The notes under the pieces were generated by a model, which had not been told where the DNA came from, did no database searches, and saw only the letters and a program-made list of their open reading frames with translations. The translations under genes and the position numbers were made by a program. From Burkholderiales bacterium (GTDB taxonomy: Bacteria; Pseudomonadota; Gammaproteobacteria; Burkholderiales; Burkholderiaceae_F), in contig JAJPXW010000132.1 in assembly GCA_021205255.1 (NCBI GenBank), positions 1 through 6,397 of the forward strand: a DNA stretch of 6,397 nucleotides, read 5' to 3'. This document shows positions 1 to 5,426 of this stretch, in pieces. Within the stretch, counting starts at the first letter, position 1. Every line of letters starts with the position of its first letter.

Positions 1-93
1 GACAAGTGGCGTCCTTGGAGAACGGCAGCCACTTGGTATTTATGGAAAAGTTTAACCGCTATGCCGATAATTAATAATGCTCAAAAGGGATAG
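1..93 (+). CDS. alkA: DNA-3-methyladenine glycosylase II, C-terminal end (partial)
   Basis: Frame 1 is open from the first base to a TAG at 91-93 and encodes 30 residues beginning DKWRPWRTAATWYLWKSL. The W-R/K-P-W-R-x-x-A-x-x-x-x-W pattern is the typical C-terminal end of AlkA-type glycosylases of the HhH-GPD superfamily, which excise alkylated purines such as 3-methyladenine from DNA in base excision repair. The catalytic aspartate and the helix-hairpin-helix lie upstream, outside the window, so activity cannot be judged. The stop codon lies 4 nt before the accA start, and the accA ribosome binding site is inside the last codons of this gene, which suggests co-transcription. The family assignment rests on this short tail and on the position next to accA, which I recall as common in betaproteobacteria. 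Confidence 0.75.
   Translation, partial: DKWRPWRTAATWYLWKSLTAMPIINNAQKG
85..90 (+). promoter_or_regulatory. Ribosome binding site that fixes the accA start
   Basis: AAGGGA sits 7 nt before ATG 98, with a second weaker AGGA at 92-95. The in-frame ATG at 77 has no purine-rich sequence before it and would add seven residues (MLKRDRN) that lie inside the end of the glycosylase gene. ATG 98 is therefore the better start. Confidence 0.75.
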
Positions 94-97
94 GAAC

Positions 98-1066
98 ATG
101 GCCAAGATAACCTATTTGGATTTTGAGAAACCTGTTGCGCAACTAGAAGAACAAATACAGGAACTGCAGAAGGTTTCCGCTGATCAGAAAGATTTGAATA
201 TCCAGAGTGAAATTAATAAGCTCACTAGAAAGAAAACCAAGCTTCTAAAAGAGATCTACTCGAAACTTACGCCCTGGAATGTTTCACTTGTGGCTCGCCA
301 CCCATTGCGGCCTTATACCCTGGACTATATCAATAATATTTTTACTGATTTCCATGAACTCCATGGCGACCGGGCATATGCGGACGACCTTTCTATTATT
401 GGTGGGCTAGCTAGGTTTAACGGCAATCCGGTTATGGTTATTGGCCATCAGAAAGGCAGAGATACGAAGGAGAGGACCTATAGGAATTTTGGAATGAGCC
501 GTCCTGAAGGATATAGGAAGGCTTTGCGCCTAATGAAGCTCGCTGAGAAATTCGGCATTCCAATTATGACTTTTGTAGATACCCCAGGTGCCTATCCAGG
601 AATTGGAGCCGAAGAGCGTGGACAGTCTGAAGCAATTGGTCATAATCTCTACGAAATGAGCCTATTAAGGACACCAATTATTACCACCATCATCGGGGAA
701 GGTGGTTCAGGTGGAGCACTTGCAGTTGCGGTATGCGATTATTTGATTATGTTGCAATTCTCAACTTATTCGGTCATTTCCCCAGAGGGTTGCGCCTCTA
801 TTTTGTGGAAAAGTGCGAGCAAAGCCGAAGATGCGGCACAAGCATTAAATTTAACTGCCGATAAGCTGCAAGCTCTTGGCATTGTCGATAAGATCGTCAC
901 GGAGCCAGTTGGCGGTGCTCACAGAGATCCGGCAGCCGTCTACACTGCTTTAAAGAGAGCCTTGAATGAGGCTTACCGCCAGCTCAAGAAATTAAGTATT
1001 GATGATTTACTTGCAGCTAGACACCAAAGACTGATGGGCTTTGGAAAATATGCCGTTGAAAAATGA
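98..1066 (+). CDS. accA: Acetyl-CoA carboxylase carboxyltransferase subunit alpha
   Basis: This 322-residue cytoplasmic protein is close to the roughly 319 residues of E. coli AccA. With AccD it forms the carboxyltransferase that moves the carboxyl group from carboxybiotin on AccB to acetyl-CoA, giving malonyl-CoA in the first committed step of fatty-acid synthesis. The N-terminal 55 residues (YLDFEKPVAQLEEQIQEL onward) form the usual charged helical region. The crotonase-like core follows, with DTPGAYPGIGAEERGQ at 161-176 and the glycine-rich GEGGSGGALA at 200-209, which belongs to the oxyanion-hole region of the family. ISPEGCASILWK at 227-238 is also typical. All family landmarks are present and the gene looks intact. 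The start is ATG 98, chosen from its ribosome binding site. It follows the glycosylase gene by 4 nt and its end overlaps tilS, so it is probably in an operon. accD and the biotin carboxylase genes are not in this window. Confidence 0.96.
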   Translation: MAKITYLDFEKPVAQLEEQIQELQKVSADQKDLNIQSEINKLTRKKTKLLKEIYSKLTPWNVSLVARHPLRPYTLDYINNIFTDFHELHGDRAYADDLSIIGGLARFNGNPVMVIGHQKGRDTKERTYRNFGMSRPEGYRKALRLMKLAEKFGIPIMTFVDTPGAYPGIGAEERGQSEAIGHNLYEMSLLRTPIITTIIGEGGSGGALAVAVCDYLIMLQFSTYSVISPEGCASILWKSASKAEDAAQALNLTADKLQALGIVDKIVTEPVGGAHRDPAAVYTALKRALNEAYRQLKKLSIDDLLAARHQRLMGFGKYAVEK

Positions 1067-2525
1067 AGAGGTAAACCAAGCTAAAGAAACCGAATACAGG
1101 ATCTTTAGATCGTTACAAAGTCTCTTCGACAGAATTTCAGCCCTATCAAAAAATAAAGACCAGACGAATGCAGGAAAAATAAACCTCCTGATAGCTTTTT
1201 CAGGAGGTTGCGATTCCGTCTGTCTACTTCATTCCATTGCAAAGTTTCGAGATCCCAGAAAAGGTTCAGTGACCGCAGTCCATGTACACCACGGAATTTC
1301 TTCTAATGCCGACGCCTGGGCTCATTTCACTGAGCAGGTGGCCAAAGAATGTGGAATTCACTATGTTTTGCGCAAGATAAAGGTGGGAAAGACGGGGTTA
1401 GGCTTAGAAGCTGAAGCGAGAAGATTACGGTATCTGGCGCTAAGCGAAGTTGCTCAAGAGATCCATGCTAATACTATCCTTACCGCTCATCATAGAGATG
1501 ATCAGCTAGAGACATTCCTAATTCAATGGATGCGCGGCGCAGGAATCGAAGGTTTGGCTGGTATGCCTTTTATTTCCGATGATCCAATTCCAATTAGCAG
1601 GCCTTTTTTAGATTTAGGTCGGGTTGATCTTGAAGAATATGCGATAAGTAATAAGTGGCAGTGGGTTAATGACGAAAGCAATAGCGACACAAGCTACTTA
1701 AGAAACCTCATTCGGCTCCAGATTCTGCCTGTATTGGACGCAGCGAGACCTGGATATAGAAAAGCGGCTGCTAGAAGTATTCAATTACTTGCCGAAAGTT
1801 CTGAAATCCTGAAGCTAAGCGATGAGAAAGACTTCCAAAATATATGTGGCTCAATTGGTAATAAAACAAGCCTCAAAGTTCCAGTCTTTCTTGAGGTAAG
1901 TGCTCCAAAAAGATCAAGGTTGCTTAGACACTGGTTACGTTCGCAAGGGATTTCGCAAGTACCTAAACATCGAATTGACTTTATCCTGCAGCAACTCGAA
2001 GCATTAGGAAAAACAAAATTTGCCCGACTAATTAAATTTGGGGATAAAGAGCTTTTACTGAAGAGCGACCAACTCTGTATTGGAAAAACTAGTCACGTTG
2101 ATCATGGCTACGATGTGATTTTCCACTGGAAGGGGGAGAGGGCGGTCGAAATCCCGGAATTTAACGGAATATTGCTTTTTGAAGAAAGAGAAAGCGGATT
2201 TCCAGCCGATTGGTTAATGGAAAAACCTTTATCCATTAGTTTGCGTAAAGGAAAGGATCGAATTAAGGTTAAGACGGACTCGCCTCCAAAATTAATAAAG
2301 GTCCTTTGCCAGGAAGCTGGTTTAGATCCTGCTACAAGAGAGCGCCTTCCAATCGTACGCAGAAACGGTCAAATTATTTATGCTGCTAGCCTCGGTTCAG
2401 AGCTAAGGGCAACTTTCACCACTAAAGCTAGAGCAGATAAAGATCAAAAAGCTAATGATGTAAATGCTGGAGAAAGAAAACTAATTTCAATTAAATGGCT
2501 GGAAAACGAAGAGCCAACTTCCTAA
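1050..2525 (+). CDS. tilS: tRNA(Ile)-lysidine synthase
   Basis: TilS attaches lysine to C34 of the CAU-anticodon tRNA-Ile, using ATP, so that the tRNA reads AUA and is charged with isoleucine. In the 491-residue product from ATG 1050, the N-type ATP pyrophosphatase P-loop SGGCDS is at 51-56, HVHHGI at 78-83, EARRLRY at 122-128, and the family motif HHRDDQLET at 147-155. NDESNSDTSYLRNLIR at 207-222 is also characteristic. The C-terminal TilS domain carries PPKLIKVLCQEAGLDPATRERLPIV from about 412. The protein is longer than the 432 residues of E. coli TilS, mostly in the region after the catalytic domain and in a charged tail. The start overlaps the last 17 nt of accA, which implies translational coupling. 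A TTG at 1041 in the same frame would add only three residues; neither start has a strong ribosome binding site. The gene appears intact. Confidence 0.95.
   Translation: MPLKNEEVNQAKETEYRIFRSLQSLFDRISALSKNKDQTNAGKINLLIAFSGGCDSVCLLHSIAKFRDPRKGSVTAVHVHHGISSNADAWAHFTEQVAKECGIHYVLRKIKVGKTGLGLEAEARRLRYLALSEVAQEIHANTILTAHHRDDQLETFLIQWMRGAGIEGLAGMPFISDDPIPISRPFLDLGRVDLEEYAISNKWQWVNDESNSDTSYLRNLIRLQILPVLDAARPGYRKAAARSIQLLAESSEILKLSDEKDFQNICGSIGNKTSLKVPVFLEVSAPKRSRLLRHWLRSQGISQVPKHRIDFILQQLEALGKTKFARLIKFGDKELLLKSDQLCIGKTSHVDHGYDVIFHWKGERAVEIPEFNGILLFEERESGFPADWLMEKPLSISLRKGKDRIKVKTDSPPKLIKVLCQEAGLDPATRERLPIVRRNGQIIYAASLGSELRATFTTKARADKDQKANDVNAGERKLISIKWLENEEPTS
1182..1209 (-). terminator. Terminator-like hairpin inside tilS, antisense orientation
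   Basis: A perfect 10-bp inverted repeat, AACCTCCTGA at 1182-1191 and TCAGGAGGTT at 1200-1209, is separated by 8 nt. Read on the minus strand, the 3' arm runs directly into TATTTTTCC (1181-1173), the layout of a Rho-independent terminator. On the plus strand no T-run follows. The right arm encodes the SGG of the tilS P-loop, so part of the symmetry comes from protein constraint. No minus-strand gene lies nearby, so function would be to stop antisense transcription. The structure is seen; its role is inferred. Confidence 0.4.
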
Positions 2526-2536
2526 TGGAAATTGGC
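2513..2536. terminator. Hairpin between the convergent tilS and ABC ATPase genes
   Basis: GCCAACTTCC (2513-2522) and GGAAATTGGC (2527-2536) pair over 10 positions with one C-A mismatch and a TAAT loop that contains most of the tilS stop codon. Only 33 nt separate the two convergent stop codons. On the minus strand the hairpin is followed by TCTTCGTTTT, a moderate T-rich tract, so it fits best as a terminator of the transporter operon. On the plus strand no T-run follows. The mismatch and broken T-tract make it a weak candidate. Confidence 0.4.
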
Positions 2537-2558
2537 CCTCAAGCAAGGTGAAATAAAG

Positions 2559-3359
2559 CTATCCGGCATTAAGTAGTGCTTCGGGATCGGAAAATTCCGA
2601 GCCGCTGGCCTTTTCAAACTTCTCCAGAAGCGATTGAATCGTTAGTTTCTTTTTCTTTTCGCCTTGCACATCAACTACGATGCGTCCTTCGTGCATCATG
2701 ATGAGACGGTTTCCGTACCTTAAGGCATCTCGCATATTGTGCGTAATCATTAAAGTAGTGAGATGGTTATCCGAGACGAGCTTCTCTGTTAGGTCAAGCA
2801 CTTTTTCAGCTGTCTTTGGATCGAGTGCGGCTGTATGCTCGTCAAGAAGCAAAATCTGCGGTTTTACTAAAGTAGCCATAAGAAGGGTGATAGCCTGCCT
2901 TTGACCGCCTGACAGAGTGCCAATCTTAGTAGTCAAACGGTCCTCCAGCCCAAGATTAAGTTCTTTTAGCATCGTTGTAAATTTTTCCCGTAGCTCTGGA
3001 CTCTCGCTTCTGCGAAGAGACAGTCTTTGGCCACGACGGCTAGCCATTGCCAAATTTTCAGCCACTTGCATTTCTGCGGCAGTTCCTTTCATAGGATCTT
3101 GGAATACCCGTCCGATATAGCGAGCTCGAATATGCTCAGGCATTTTGGTGACGTTTATCTTATTAAGTTTTATAGTCCCTTTATCTGGGAAAAAGTTTCC
3201 AGCTATGCAGTTCATTAAAGTGGATTTTCCAGATCCGTTAGAACCAATAACTGTACAGAACTCTCCTTCTTTTAACCACAGATCGATGCCTTGAAGCGCC
3301 TTTCTTTCATTTGGCGTCCCACGAAAGAAAGTTTTCTTTAGTCCTTCTACAACTAGCAT
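2559..3359 (-). CDS. ABC importer ATP-binding protein (TrpZ-like)
   Basis: This 266-residue ATPase has Walker A GSNGSGKST at 39-47, the Q-loop glutamine at 87 in VFQDP, the signature LSGGQ at 149-153, Walker B ILLLDE with D173 and E174, and the switch histidine at 207 (ITHNM). The DEHTAALDPKTA version of the Walker B/D-loop and the tail (LLEKFEKASGSEFSDPEALL) are characteristic of ATPases that accompany PF04392-type binding proteins and LivH-like permeases. It would hydrolyse ATP on the cytoplasmic face to drive import by the permease encoded 3 nt upstream. AAGGA at 3367-3371 lies 7 nt before its ATG, inside the end of the permease gene. It is the last gene of the operon and converges on tilS. 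All catalytic residues are present. The family is firm; the transported substrate is not known from sequence. Confidence 0.93.
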   Translation of the reverse strand: MLVVEGLKKTFFRGTPNERKALQGIDLWLKEGEFCTVIGSNGSGKSTLMNCIAGNFFPDKGTIKLNKINVTKMPEHIRARYIGRVFQDPMKGTAAEMQVAENLAMASRRGQRLSLRRSESPELREKFTTMLKELNLGLEDRLTTKIGTLSGGQRQAITLLMATLVKPQILLLDEHTAALDPKTAEKVLDLTEKLVSDNHLTTLMITHNMRDALRYGNRLIMMHEGRIVVDVQGEKKKKLTIQSLLEKFEKASGSEFSDPEALLNAG

Positions 3360-3362
3360 TTC

Positions 3363-4247
3363 TTATTCCTTCTTTGAGAGTAACGCAAATTTAGATTTCA
3401 CCATTGGCAAGGAAAGTGCAATGGCAACGAGGATGGCCGTAAAGAGTTTTAGATCGTTTGGTGGCATGCCCATCTCTAGAACGATAGCAATAACAATTCT
3501 GTAGACAATGGATCCAAGGATGACTGACACTAACCAATTCCAGAAACTTCTCGTGCCGAAAAGGACTTCACCGATAATTACTGAGGCCAAACCAATCACG
3601 ATAGTGCCGACACCCATTCCCACATCTGCAAATCCATTGCTTTGTGCTACTAGGGCACCAGATAGCCCAACTAATCCGTTACTAATTAGTAGACCAAGAA
3701 TGACCATGTTATCGGTGTTAATGCCCTGCGCTTTAGCCATTTGCGGATTGCATCCAGTAGCTCGGATTGCAGTACCTAGAACAGTCGCAAAGAACCAATA
3801 CATGGCTAGGCCAATTAGAAAGACGATAACTATTCCTACTATAAAGGTAGCAACTGGAGTTGAAGCTTTAAATAGATCTTGCGTGATGGTGAAGATCGTA
3901 TCAATGCGAAGTAGAGGAATGTTTGCCTTTCCCATGATCATAAGGTTGACTGAATAAAGTCCGATCATGGTCAGAATGCCTGATAGTAGAGCAGGGATTT
4001 TTAGCTTTGTTGTAAGGAGGGCGGTTACTGTGCCTCCAATACAGCCGGCTATAGTAGCCATAACCATCGCTAGAAAAATAGAATGTCCACCGTCAAGCAA
4101 TGTGGCCGCAACTGCAGCACCTAGTGGAAAAGTACCTTCAACAGAAAGATCGGCAATATCAAGGACGCGGAATGTTAAGAAAACTCCAAGAGCTAGTAAC
4201 GCCCAAAGAAGTCCTTGTGAAACCGTGGAGATCACAAGATCGCTCAT
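3363..4247 (-). CDS. ABC importer permease, LivH-like (TrpY-like)
   Basis: This 294-residue hydrophobic inner-membrane protein belongs to the BPD_transp_2 (PF02653) permease type. I see hydrophobic segments near residues 8-26, 36-52, 55-75, 88-106, 132-154, 182-200, 213-230, 234-256 and 266-282, so about eight or nine membrane spans. The early motif VLDIADLSVEGTFPLGAAVAA is typical of permeases that work with PF04392 binding proteins. The cytoplasmic loop TAIRATGCNPQMAKAQGIN (159-177) fits the coupling segment that contacts the ATPase. As only one permease gene is present, it probably works as a homodimer. Its start lies 2 nt after the SBP-1 stop, with a strong ribosome binding site, and the ATPase gene follows after 3 nt. 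The protein appears complete. The substrate is not determined by these features. Confidence 0.92.
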   Translation of the reverse strand: MSDLVISTVSQGLLWALLALGVFLTFRVLDIADLSVEGTFPLGAAVAATLLDGGHSIFLAMVMATIAGCIGGTVTALLTTKLKIPALLSGILTMIGLYSVNLMIMGKANIPLLRIDTIFTITQDLFKASTPVATFIVGIVIVFLIGLAMYWFFATVLGTAIRATGCNPQMAKAQGINTDNMVILGLLISNGLVGLSGALVAQSNGFADVGMGVGTIVIGLASVIIGEVLFGTRSFWNWLVSVILGSIVYRIVIAIVLEMGMPPNDLKLFTAILVAIALSLPMVKSKFALLSKKE

Positions 4248-4249
4248 AT

Positions 4250-5254
4250 TTATTTCTCCTCCACAACTTCGTACTGCAGATTTTCAGGAAGTTTGACTTC
4301 AAGATTCTTCATTGTTGTTCCATTCACTATTGTTTTGAAATTTTCTTGAAATCTAATTGGCATATCTTCTGGCTTGGCTTTGCCTTCGAGAATGTCGGCA
4401 GCCATATTTCCAGCAGTTTTGCCTAGTTCGTAGTAGTCTATGGCAATCGAGGCAAATGCTCCTCCCTTCACTGGACCACTTTCTCCGGTAAAGACCGGTA
4501 ATTTGACGGGCTCCGTAATTTTAATAAGGGCTGGAATTGCTGAAGCGACAATATTGTCGGTAGGAACGTAGATAACTTCGACCTTGCCGATCAAACTTTG
4601 GGCCGCCTGCTGTATATCATTTACATTTGAAACAGTGGCTTCTTTTACTTCTATATTCCTAGCACTAGCAGCCTGCTTAAATTGTTCGACTTGGTGTTGC
4701 GAATTGATTTCGCCCGAAGAATAGATAGCCCCAACGTTCTTGGTTTGCGGATAGATTTTAAGAATGAGGTCTAGAAGGGCGGGAATTGGGGTCATATCGG
4801 ACGAACCCGTTACATTTGTCCCCGGCTTCTCATTGGACTTCACTAGCTTGGCCGATTCAAAATCAGTAATAGCGGTTGCCACAATAGGAATCGTTCGGGT
4901 AGCACTAGCCATTGTCTGGGCTACAGGTGTGGCAATTGCACCAATCAGATCCACTTTTGAAATAAGAAATTTTTGCGCAATGTTCTGTAGATTTGACTGG
5001 TCGGCCTGAGCATTCTGAAAATCGAATTTGACGTTCTTGTCTTTTACGAATCCTCTCTGAGCAAGCGCATCCACAAATCCTTTATTGGCTGCATCTAAAG
5101 CTTCGTGTTCAACAAGTTGAGCCACTCCGACCTTAAAGACTTTTGATGTTTGGGCAGAAGACGCATCTGTCGGTTTCTTATCGTCCCAACATCCGGATAG
5201 GGCCAAAAGCGTGGCAAAAGCGGAAACAAGCAGCCCCTTAAAAAGTAGTTTCAT
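4250..5254 (-). CDS. ABC importer substrate-binding lipoprotein, copy 1 (SBP-1)
   Basis: This 334-residue protein matches the ABC_sub_bind family (PF04392), which includes TrpX-type tryptophan-binding proteins. A lipoprotein signal peptide (MKLLFKGLLVSAFATLLA) ends in the lipobox LSGC with the acylated cysteine at 22, followed by a charged linker to about 40. The two-lobed binding domain begins at VGVAQLVEHEALD. Family landmarks are IATPVAQT (107-114), VTGSSDM (148-154), the EINSQHQVE stretch (182-190), IYVPTDN (228-234) and IDYYELG (272-278). It would capture the substrate outside the inner membrane and hand it to the permease encoded 2 nt downstream. ATG 5254 is the only reasonable start: it gives the complete signal peptide, and TAA lies four codons upstream. 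No ribosome binding site precedes it. SBP-2 upstream is about 80% identical. Ligand identity cannot be read from the sequence. Confidence 0.93.
   Translation of the reverse strand: MKLLFKGLLVSAFATLLALSGCWDDKKPTDASSAQTSKVFKVGVAQLVEHEALDAANKGFVDALAQRGFVKDKNVKFDFQNAQADQSNLQNIAQKFLISKVDLIGAIATPVAQTMASATRTIPIVATAITDFESAKLVKSNEKPGTNVTGSSDMTPIPALLDLILKIYPQTKNVGAIYSSGEINSQHQVEQFKQAASARNIEVKEATVSNVNDIQQAAQSLIGKVEVIYVPTDNIVASAIPALIKITEPVKLPVFTGESGPVKGGAFASIAIDYYELGKTAGNMAADILEGKAKPEDMPIRFQENFKTIVNGTTMKNLEVKLPENLQYEVVEEK
4256..4262 (-). promoter_or_regulatory. Strong ribosome binding site of the permease gene
   Basis: On the minus strand GGAGGAG lies 8 nt before ATG 4247 and forms part of the last codons of the SBP-1 gene. 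It contrasts with the SBP-1 start, which has no such site, and supports translation of permease and SBP-1 from one message. Confidence 0.75.
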
Positions 5255-5265
5255 GACTATTTGTT

Positions 5266-5294
5266 ATTGTATTGTTGCAGTAAGTAATTGTAAG
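5266..5294 (-). promoter_or_regulatory. Candidate sigma-70 promoter of SBP-1, near-leaderless
   Basis: On the minus strand CTTACA (5294-5289, four of six matches to TTGACA) is followed by a 17-nt spacer and TACAAT (5271-5266, five of six matches to TATAAT). Transcription would start near 5258-5260, only about 4-6 nt before ATG 5254. This would explain why no ribosome binding site is present. It lies downstream of the SBP-2 terminator, as expected for an independent promoter. Prediction by eye only. Confidence 0.45.
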
Positions 5295-5295
5295 A

Positions 5296-5318
5296 AATGG
5301 CATGGGATTCTAGCCATT
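5296..5318 (-). promoter_or_regulatory. Inverted repeat next to the SBP-1 promoter, possible operator
   Basis: AATGGC and GCCATT form a perfect 6-bp inverted repeat with an 11-nt spacer, ending 1 nt before the candidate -35 element. The size and position fit the binding site of a dimeric regulator. No regulator gene is in the window, and a 6-bp repeat of this kind can occur by chance. Confidence 0.25.
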
Positions 5319-5372
5319 GCGAAATACTTTTCTATGGTTATAAGCCACTTGTAGACAAATACAGTGCTATGA

Positions 5373-5405
5373 ATGACAAAACCCGCATTTAGCGGGTTAT
5401 GTCAT
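5373..5405 (-). terminator. Rho-independent terminator after SBP-2
   Basis: The core stem AACCCGC (5380-5386) / GCGGGTT (5392-5398) has a 5-nt loop. It extends outward through an A-A mismatch (5379/5399) to ATGACA / TGTCAT, giving 13 pairs over 33 nt. On the minus strand the core is followed by TT, so it ends in GGGTTTTG. It begins 21 nt after the SBP-2 stop. The stem is strong but the T-run is short. It would separate SBP-2 from the SBP-1 operon, wholly or as a partial attenuator. Confidence 0.7.
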
Positions 5406-5426
5406 AAATGGTGGATTCAGGAAAAA

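Noticed and set aside
3..35. 8-bp inverted repeat CAAGTGGC / GCCACTTG
   Set aside because: It has a 17-nt loop, lies in conserved glycosylase codons and has no T-run; GCCACTTG also occurs at 5344-5351, but I see no wider shared context, so coincidence is likely.
77..97. Upstream ATG giving a seven-residue longer AccA
   Set aside because: No ribosome binding site precedes it, it overlaps the end of the glycosylase gene, and the extra residues do not fit the family N-terminus; ATG 98 has a good site.
2680..3218. Plus-strand open frames opposite the ATPase gene
   Set aside because: They lie antisense to a gene with complete ATPase motifs, have no recognisable domains and no ribosome binding sites.
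3508..4426. Plus-strand open frames opposite the permease gene and the end of SBP-1
   Set aside because: Low-complexity translations antisense to well-supported genes; they reflect the codon bias of the minus strand.
4485..4498. CCGGT-AAAG-ACCGG mini-hairpin inside SBP-1
   Set aside because: Only 5 bp, within coding sequence, and easily expected by chance.
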